Below are positions 6,843-13,134 of a DNA stretch of 13,134 nt, in pieces (within the stretch, counting starts at the first letter, position 1; each line of letters begins with the position of its first letter). A program made the translations under genes and the position numbers. A model generated the notes under the pieces. It made no database searches. It saw only the letters and a program-made list of their open reading frames with translations, and was not told the DNA's origin. The stretch lies in assembly GCA_003990745.1 (NCBI GenBank), contig RBNI01005012.1, forward strand, positions 1 through 13,134, in the 5' to 3' direction. Origin of the DNA: Jimgerdemannia flammicorona (Eukaryota > Mucoromycota > Endogonomycetes > Endogonales > Endogonaceae).

Positions 6843-7140
6843 AAAGCTTTTGTCAACTGAGCACCTGTCAAGATCATGATAGACAGTAGTGCCTCAGGCA
6901 ACTTCATCAATAAAGAAACAGCCAACAGACTCAAGGTCTTCACCTCTCTGGTACAACAAACTCAAGCAGTTGCCACAGCTGATGGAACCTCACATGTCAT
7001 TAGCAAGGAAGTCTGCAACCTACCCTTCTGAATTGGTGACTATTGAGTACATGTTACCCTTCAAATTGTACCACTCCCTGACAATGAAATCATCCTTGGA
7101 ACTCCATGGTTAAAACAAGAGAACCCCATGATTGATTAGG
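6843..7140 (+). pseudogene. Retropepsin-type aspartic protease
   Basis: The active-site segment reads IDSSASGNFI at about 6879-6908. The family has D-[ST]-G-A, so the catalytic Asp (6882-6884) remains while the Gly is Ser, one G-to-A change away. The flap-side motif IILGTPWL follows near 7090-7115, and then NPMID with a TAG where Trp is normal (NPxIDW). The enzyme would cut the Gag-Pol polyprotein. Two more stops lie between these motifs, so this copy is inactive. Confidence 0.85.
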
Positions 7141-7419
7141 TAAACCATTCTCTGACCATCAAGAAAGGATGCCACAACTTCAAACTGTAAGACAAAAAGG
7201 ACTCACTCAACTCTAGTGACCCTGGACCAAAGATCACCTACATCAACAAGCTACAACTCAAGAAATTGGCCAAGAGATGCCCTCTCTTTGCTATCTCCAT
7301 CCGTCCATCCAAAGAAGAACCCAAGAACTCTGAAGAAGACTTTTCCAAAGTTGACAGCCATGTCAGACCACTACTCCAGAAATTTCGAGACATATTCCCG
7401 AAGAAACTCCCAAAAGGCC

Positions 7420-8205
7420 TACCTTCTAAACGAGCAGTGGACCATGCCATCAAGACTATTCCAGATGCCAAGCCAGCCTTCAAGTCAATTTACCACATGT
7501 CTCCAAGAGAAATCGATGCACTCAAGAAAGAAATTGACAAACTTCTAGAACAAGGATTCATCAGACCCAGTGTATCACCCTATGGTGCACCAGTCCTCTT
7601 TGTTGTCAAGAAAGGAGGAGATCTGCAAAAGTACATTGATTACCATGACCTCAATGAATAGACCATAAAGAACTGTTGCCCATTACCCAGAATCGATGAA
7701 ATATTCAATAGGCTTACCAACCTACAATTCATGAGCTCTTTTGACCTGCGAAATGGTTACCGGTAAATTGCTATGAAAGAAGAAGACAACTACAAGACAG
7801 CCTTCCAAACCCGCTATAGATATTTTGAATTCTTGGTTATGCCCTTTAGCTTAACTAATACTCCTATAACCTTCCAGATACTGATGAATACTATTCTGCA
7901 CCCATACCTGGACAAATTTGTTATTGTCTATATTGATGACATCCTAGTCTTCAGCAAAACCCTGGAGGAATATCTTGAACACCTTGAACTAGTACTACTG
8001 AAACTCTGAGAAAACCGACTCTTTGCAAAACTCAGCAAATGTGAATTCCTCCTGAAGGAAATTTAATTCCTTGGACACATTGTCACACCAAATGGAATCA
8101 AAGTGGACCCCAGCAAAATCTCTGCAATCAAGAATTGGCCCAGACCTAAGAAGCTGAAAGACCTCCAGTCATTCCTGGGATTAGCAAACTATTACAGGTG
8201 ATTTG
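7420..8205 (+). pseudogene. Reverse transcriptase domain
   Basis: Recognisable blocks in order are KLLEQGFIRPSVSPYGAPVLFV (fingers, about 7536-7602), IDYHDLN (family IDYRxLN; Arg to His), FDLRNGYR followed by a stop where Gln is usual, MPFSLTNTPITFQ (family MPFGLTNAPATFQ) and the catalytic YIDDILVFS at 7929-7955. Both active-site aspartates of YIDD are intact. Thumb/connection sequence [11 protein letters not shown] follows at about 8067. Five stops interrupt it. It copies the element RNA into cDNA, primed by a host tRNA. Confidence 0.96.
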
Positions 8206-8390
8206 TTGCCAACTTTGCCAAAATTGCCACTGCCCTCACTCAAATGACCAAGCATAACAAGAAAGGAGAACAGCTCTGGACCATGAAACAAGAGAAAGAC
8301 TTCAACAATCTTGCAAATTGGAGACCTGAACAAGATACCGCCTTTCAAGTATTGAAAAATGCTTTGATAACCACTCCAGTACTTCAAGCG

Positions 8391-8765
8391 GCAAATTCTA
8401 CCCTACTATATGAAGTTACTACTGATGCCTCTGACCTAGCTCTTGGAGCAGTACTCATGCAAGAAGGACACCCTGTGGCCTATCACTCCCACAAGTTCAA
8501 TGATGCTGAAATCAACTATACAACTCATGAGAAGGAAATGTTAGCCATTGTAGACACCCTGATCAAATGGTGACCATATCTAGAAGGAGCACACTTCACT
8601 GTATTGACTGACCACAAGTCATTAGTCAATATCAAGACCCAAGCTACCCTTTCTCGAAAGCAAGCCAGATGGATGAAAGTTCTCACCAACTTTGACTACA
8701 AAATCCAGTACTGCTCTGGCAAGGAAAACATTGTTGCTGATGCAATCTCCAGACCACCCATTGAA
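8391..8765 (+). pseudogene. RNase H domain
   Basis: The acidic catalytic set is still present: TTDASD (Asp near 8421), the Glu in HEKEMLAIV (near 8533), TDHKSL (near 8610) and ADAISR (near 8740), matching the family TDAS, ELLA, TDHK and ADALSR motifs. One TGA at 8571 sits in the W-stop-PYL position where Arg is usual. The enzyme removes RNA from the RNA-DNA hybrid. Frame 3 ends soon after, at a TAA at 8856-8858. Confidence 0.93.
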
Positions 8766-8929
8766 GAAGTTATCCAAACTCTTACCTTGGTTACAAACTC
8801 CATCATGGAACAAATTATTACAGCATGTGCTGATGATAAGGAAGCTCAAGTACTCTAAGAAATCCTGAACAGTGATGATGCTGAAAGTCTATCCAGTATA
8901 ATCAATGCCAACTCAAGGACAATACTATC

Positions 8930-10045
8930 TACTATAAGGACAGATTGTATATTCCAAACAACCGAGACCTCTGAAGGACTATCCTATTTGAATGTCATGA
9001 TGTCCCTACAGCTGGACACTTAGGATTTGATAAATGCTATGAAGTTATCTCTCAAAACTTCTATTGGCCCTAGATGGCAGATCAGCTAAAGACCTACATC
9101 ACTTCCTGTGATACCTGCCAATGCAACAAGATCTCAATACTAGCAAAACCCAGCCTACTCCACCCTATCCCAGTACCATCCGCTAATTGGGAACAAATCT
9201 CTATGGACTTTATTATACAACTACCCTGAACCAATAATGGGAAAGATGCAATTGTTGTCTTTATGGACTATCTCAGCAAACAAGCTCACTTTGTACCAAC
9301 CACCACTACTGCAACAGCACCAGACATAGCTATACTCTTATTTGACAATATCTTCCGCTATCATGGTCTCCCTAAGATCATTGTTAGTGACTGAGACCTG
9401 AAATTCACCAGCCATTTTTGGAAAGCCCTCTATGTGCACCTTGGAACAAAACTTGTACTATCTACAGCCTTTCACCCCGAAACTAATGGCCAAACTGAAA
9501 GAATGAACCAAACTCTGGAACAAATGCTAAGAAACTATGTTTCCTACAGACAAGATGATTGGCATGAACACCTTACTGCAGTTGAGTTTACCTATAACAA
9601 CAGCAAGCAAGTCTCTCTTGGAATGACCCCATTCTTTGCCAATACTGGACAAAACCCAAACACTCCTCTGACACTCATCCGAACTACTGAAGAACCCTCT
9701 ACAGTCAAAGCTGTTGAAGAATTCTTACTCTGAATACGTAATTTAAGCCAGATCACAATTGAGAATTTATCACGAGCTCAAGAACAACAGTCACAGTATG
9801 TTAACCAACATCACCGAGAAGAAACCTTCGATATTGGAGAAAAAGTTCTATTAGACATCTGAGGATACTGAGTTGACAACCTCAAGCACAGACCATCTAC
9901 AAAGCTGAACAGCAAGTTCATTGGACCATTTGAAGTCATTTCACAAGTCTCTCTGACCTCCTACAAATTGGCACTACCAGATACTATTAAGATTCACCCA
10001 GTCTTCAATGTCCAATGTCTCAAGTGATACAATGACAATAATGAT
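8930..10045 (+). pseudogene. Integrase with HHCC finger, DDE core and GPF module
   Basis: The frame here is 2. The N-terminal zinc finger has its two His (8996 and 9017) and two Cys (9107 and 9116). The core has Asp in MDF (9206), Asp in VSD (9389, followed by a TGA at 9392 where Arg is usual) and Glu in GQTERMNQ (9497); the last two are separated by 35 residues, the retroviral D,D35E spacing. Downstream, FIGPFEV (near 9925) and KIHPVFNV (near 9990) form the GPY/F module of chromoviruses. It inserts cDNA into chromosomes. About half a dozen stops interrupt it. Confidence 0.95.
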
Positions 10046-10102
10046 GAACTATTCCCAAACCATACTATAAAACCACCTGCACCTGTCATTATTAATGACC
10101 AG

Positions 10103-10254
10103 GAAGAATACAAAGTTGAACAAATCCTCAACAGACATGGCCACAAGAACCACCCTGAGTATCTCATTAAATGGAAAGGTTATCTGATCTATGATGCAAC
10201 ATGGGAACTCAAGACCAATCTCCAGAATGCTACCAACTTAGTTCAGGAATATGA
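10103..10254 (+). pseudogene. C-terminal chromodomain of the integrase
   Basis: EEYKVEQIL, YLIKWKGY and ATWEL, ending NLVQEY, match the chromodomain fold of HP1 and chromoviral integrases. The three aromatic cage positions (Tyr in EYKVE, Trp in IKWKG, Tyr in KGY) are kept, so the ancestral protein could in principle bind methylated H3K9 and guide insertion to heterochromatin. This stretch has no stops. The reading frame closes at 10268. Confidence 0.93.
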
Positions 10255-10270
10255 TTCCTTGAACAACTAA

Positions 10271-10687
10271 AATCTGAACACTCCTGCACCTATCAGTTTA
10301 TACTATATATTATACCCTCCTGAATACTATAATTATCATGAACAAAATCAAGAACTCAGCAAGACAGAACAAAAGAATACTGACCCTTAGAAAAACAGTA
10401 AAACTGAAAGCCAGCCTATTCTCCCCATACCACTGGTAGGAAATGAGGCATAGACATTTAAGAAGATTCCTTAGAGGAAATTCTCCAGCAGTGAATGATG
10501 TCAGAATCACTTTCGGCATACGGCATTGAACACATGACCCTTTAATGTGTGAATCCAATGTATTAGGCAACTGTACTACGAGTATGCCACTTTCTGAAAA
10601 AATGGACTTTACTAGACTTTTGACCTCCCAAATGGTATAACAACACTAGAACAAAATTAGAAGGCCCCATCGAGGATGTCGAAAGCT
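10271..10687 (+). other. Pol-to-3' LTR spacer, possible decayed C-terminal extension
   Basis: About 417 bp with no open ORF. Reading on in the Pol frame gives protein-like sequence (Tyr/Pro/Gln-rich, for example YPPEYYNYHEQNQEL) interrupted by TAG, TGA and TAA stops of the same type as elsewhere in the element. The Pol stop at 10268 (TAA) might therefore be a mutated CAA with the original protein extending some 110 codons further. This is weak evidence only. Confidence 0.35.
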
Positions 10688-10700
10688 AAGAAGGGAAGAG
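10688..10700 (+). promoter_or_regulatory. Polypurine tract
   Basis: AAGAAGGGAAGAG, 13 purines, ends one base before the 3' LTR. This is the expected primer site for plus-strand DNA synthesis and independently fixes the LTR start at 10702. Confidence 0.9.
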
Positions 10701-10895
10701 TTGTAAGTGCATAACCTCCAAGCCACAGAAATCACACATCACCCTCTTAACAAGCCACTGAAATCACATGCAACCTCTGAACAAATCTGGAAATCACCTG
10801 TATGATCACGAAGCTGAGTCAAACAGAAGTCACAGTGCACAAAGCTAAGTCAATACGAAGTCACGGAACATAAGGTTCACACAAACGGAATCTTA

Positions 10896-10920
10896 CCAAT
10901 CAAGAACAAATGTATATATA
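10896..10920 (+). promoter_or_regulatory. CCAAT and TATATATA boxes for the 3' LTR ORF
   Basis: CCAAT at 10896-10900 and TATATATA at 10913-10920, about 70 bp before the ATG at 10989. This matches the 5' LTR arrangement. In the 3' LTR this promoter could express the ORF with its own poly(A) signal at 12398. Confidence 0.55.
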
Positions 10921-10988
10921 CTGAGCTCTGAGATGCGTCAAAACAGAGAACTAAAACAAATAACAACCACAACTTCCAAACACCAAAC

Positions 10989-12085
10989 ATGATCACTGAG
11001 ATTTACAACTGCATCCGCACTGACATTTGGAATACCATTGTCAACTGAGCCACACCCCCTCTGTCCCTCATGAATATCCATAGCCTAGCACCCCTCTACT
11101 TCGTGGAAGCCCGATGGAATGCCCTGAACATGCTTAATGAGATCTATCGGATTGGACAAATCTCAAGCTACTACCAGATTGGTCGCCTCTTGGAAGATAT
11201 GGTCAAACACCACCATGATACAGACATTACCCAGATGTCTCAATACCAGAAGCTCATCATCCACAAACACTGAGAACTCTTCTATGAGTATAGCACCTTT
11301 ATTCTCTACCTCCGAGTTACTATCAGTGAAATGGTTGCTATCTGTCCTACAGCCAAATTGATGACATGATATAAGAACTCAACCACAAGTATCTTGAATA
11401 TGTTCAGACCACTGACAGAACCTTCCTGCACCCTGATGACCACATCCTGCAAATGCCCCAAGTTGGGTACGCTATGAAGGATGTCTATGATATAATCAAC
11501 TTCGACGAAGATGAAGCAGAAGACAACGATCTCTCTGATGCTAACATGACCTCAAGCCAAGGATCCCTACCAACCCTGATCACACCGCCAACCTTGCCAA
11601 TGAACTTACAACAGTTCATAACTACATACGAGACTTATTGGGACAATGACCACTGGCATGAATATCAACCTGCATTCACTCCCGATTATTTCAACTACAA
11701 TGAAGAGACTGGAGAATACAACCTGTACCTTCAGACAACTCTCAAAGTCGAACCAACCACTCCACCACCTGAGTACAAGCAACATAAACCACAGCCACCA
11801 GCTTACTACAACTCTGCGACTCATAGTGCTGTAACCTATAGAAGGTACGCAGATAGTGAATCTGATGAAAGCAAAAATGATATACCACTTCTTCACCCAC
11901 CAACACCTTATCCAGCATATGAGACAGATGATGCTATCCTGTGGGATGGAGATGAAGTTCCAATGTATTATTATCTCAGCCAACAAGGAGAAGTAATCTG
12001 TGAACCACTCTTCCTAGATGACTACTTCTTCAGAGATGATGCCATTGATGGTGATATCATTGAAGACTATCCAGACAGTGTCTGA
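10989..12085 (+). pseudogene. LTR-encoded acidic protein (3' LTR copy, two stops and one frameshift)
   Basis: This is the counterpart of 2403-3500. It starts at ATG 10989 and ends at TGA 12083-12085. Stops lie at codon 20 (11046, where the 5' copy has CGA) and codon 95 (11271, shared with the 5' copy). One base is missing near 11339-11343 relative to the 5' LTR, so the rest reads in another frame, where a 210-codon stretch from an internal ATG at 11453 is free of stops. That long open tail contains the acidic DEDEAEDND block, the Pro/Tyr-rich middle and the RDDAID C-terminus. Substitutions between the copies often leave the amino acid unchanged or similar, but decay by transition alone could give the same picture. 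Function is unknown. Confidence 0.72.
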
Positions 12086-12274
12086 ATCTATAAATAGGTT
12101 AGCAGTCATAGTATAGTTAGATTAGCCTTGTACGATGTGACTGTGAACTGACTCAGCAGTCAGACGATCTCTTGATATATCAGATCACCATTGTACTACA
12201 TGACTGCATTCCAACTCAGCAAAGCACTTAGTGCTACATCCATATCTAGCATAGTCCAGATAGCCCCTCACTAG

Positions 12275-12282
12275 TATAAATA
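12275..12282 (+). promoter_or_regulatory. TATA box (TATAAATA), 3' LTR
   Basis: Counterpart of 3690-3697, again followed by a C-rich pyrimidine tract. In this position it would fire outward into flanking DNA at 12762 onward unless the transcript is ended by the AATAAA at 12398. Confidence 0.6.
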
Positions 12283-12397
12283 CCCCCTCCCCCAGACCTC
12301 AGAATCTCAGACTCGAATACATAAGAACATTCCTGAATACTTCCCCACAATATCTCTTCACACAACTACTCCTAGTATAGCAATATCATAAATAGCG

Positions 12398-12403
12398 AAT
12401 AAA
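12398..12403 (+). terminator. AATAAA poly(A) signal, 3' LTR
   Basis: This is the signal expected to end the genomic RNA, and also the first canonical one after the 3' LTR ORF stop. Confidence 0.55.
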
Positions 12404-12761
12404 CCTATTTAATAACCCACAAACTACTCTTAAGTAAATCCACTCTCCGTTAGGTCCTACTTCTAACCCCATTGTGAAATTTCCTAATTGGGTATTGTCT
12501 GCAGCGATATGCTGATTCAACTAAGCTGGTCTTAGTCTCTTGAACTTCCTGAAATATGGAAAATCCTGAACATCCAGAACTAGTCCAAAAAAGGACTTTG
12601 GTTGAGATATCAACCTGATCTTGAAATCAATAAGTGTAGAGGATGTACTCCATATGAAATTGATCTTGACTATAAGAAAATGGTCTTCCAGAATATCCAG
12701 AACTTCCAGAAAACCCTTCCAGAACTATGTAATGGTTACTCTAAAAAGCAATCCTCTTACA

Positions 12762-13134
12762 ATAGCCTGAGTGGAAGTTGAGTATGACATTCCTCTATAG
12801 TATGTACCATCAAACCACTCAGTATTTAGGTAGCAACCATTACCTTATCTCCATACTCTAGGCCTAGACTCTATTCTAGTCCTACTTCTCTCCAATATCC
12901 ACTATTTGCCAACTGCTAGGCTATACATTCTGTCCCAACCCCCTCTGATACTCAACTCTATCACCAATATCAAAATCTATAAAGAAGGTATTCTCTAATA
13001 ATACTCAATCCTATCTCTATATTACCAGGCCCCAAGGCATCTCTCCTTCATCTCTCTGTTAGTGAATTCTGATACAGTAAGCCCCATTAACTATACTCCA
13101 CCAGAAACTCTTATATCTCATGCACCTATTATTT
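12762..13134. other. Right flank, unrecognised
   Basis: 373 bp, pyrimidine-rich on the plus strand, without an ORF of note. It does not resemble the LTR-B sequence expected if element A had simply inserted into the LTR-B copy that ends at 2116, and its first five bases (ATAGC) do not repeat the CTTAC on the left side. Confidence 0.6.

Larger units (their letters stand above)
6102..10270 (+). pseudogene. pol: Pol polyprotein: dUTPase-PR-RT-RNaseH-integrase-chromodomain
   Basis: From the knuckle to about 8880 the reading frame is frame 3; from about 8905 to the TAA at 10268-10270 it is frame 2, so a small indel lies between RNase H and integrase. In-frame stops include 6585, 7659, 7764, 8007, 8064, 8199, 8571 and 9392. 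Most fall where Arg (CGA) or Gln (CAA/CAG) is expected in the families. Despite this, most catalytic residues survive, pointing to neutral decay of a formerly active element. The domains are listed separately below. The order with integrase after RNase H is that of Ty3/Gypsy, not Copia. Confidence 0.93.
2117..12761 (+). mobile_element. Element A: Ty3/Gypsy chromovirus with dUTPase and long ORF-bearing LTRs
   Basis: A full-length LTR retrotransposon of 10,645 bp. Two 2,060-bp direct LTRs flank a 6.5-kb interior with a primer-binding site, Gag, dUTPase, protease, reverse transcriptase, RNase H, integrase and a C-terminal chromodomain, then a polypurine tract. The order protease-RT-RNaseH-integrase with chromodomain places it in the chromoviruses (Metaviridae). 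The coding region carries dozens of in-frame stops and three frame changes, so it cannot act on its own. The flanking 5-mers (CTTAC on the left, ATAGC on the right) do not match, so no target-site duplication is visible. Its 5' end abuts the leader of an LTR-B copy. Confidence 0.97.
10702..12761 (+). repeat. 3' LTR of element A (2,060 bp)
   Basis: TGTAAG...CTTACA, exactly the length of the 5' LTR. It repeats every internal landmark of that LTR: paired bZIP-like sites, CCAAT/TATA, ORF, TATAAATA, AATAAA and the TCCAGAA cluster. Differences from the 5' LTR are mainly C/T and G/A, and several are CA against TG at the same dinucleotide. Confidence 0.97.

Noticed and set aside
11606..11986. Minus-strand ORF of 126 codons in the 3' LTR
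   Set aside because: Antisense shadow of the LTR ORF with no start or promoter support.

Overview
The window is transposon-derived DNA from a eukaryote, most likely a filamentous fungus and probably a basidiomycete. The reasons are the type of retroelement (a Ty3/Gypsy chromovirus carrying a dUTPase, a combination reported in Phanerochaete, recalled and not looked up), the TATA/CCAAT/AATAAA signals, the absence of bacterial-style genes, and CpG decay of the repeats. I see no host gene.

Layout. 1-1367 holds, on the minus strand, most of an LTR from a second retroelement family ('LTR-B'). In minus-strand order it has a short promoter, a decayed 275-codon ORF (1125 to 298), four 35-bp tandem repeats, a TATA box and an AATAAA signal at the window edge. 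1368-1884 is AT-rich spacer. 1885-2116 repeats the first 232 bp of LTR-B in the plus orientation, so the two copies form a 232-bp inverted repeat. 2117-12761 is a complete but degenerate Ty3/Gypsy element ('element A', 10,645 bp) with two 2,060-bp LTRs ending in TGTAAG...CTTACA. Its internal part reads Gag (CCHC knuckle) - dUTPase - protease - reverse transcriptase - RNase H - integrase - chromodomain. 12762-13134 is unrecognised right flank.

Main discovery. Each LTR of element A contains its own gene-like unit: CCAAT and TATA boxes, a 365-codon ORF for an acidic, Tyr/Pro-rich protein I do not recognise, then the second TATA box that should start the genomic RNA, and an AATAAA signal that could serve both transcripts. 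The unrelated-looking LTR-B has the same arrangement, and its ORF appears distantly homologous to that of element A (shared YxIGxLL, TQxxQ, IHxxR and RDDxID motifs in the same order). This suggests an LTR-encoded accessory protein family, which I have not seen described for fungal chromoviruses.

State of decay. All ORFs are broken by in-frame stops, and indels have shifted the frame in gag, in the zinc knuckle, at the RNase H/integrase border and in the 3' LTR ORF. Most damage looks like C-to-T or G-to-A change. Several sites read CA in one LTR and TG in the other, pointing to ancestral CpG lost independently on each strand, as expected of methylated repeats. No target-site duplication is visible around element A.
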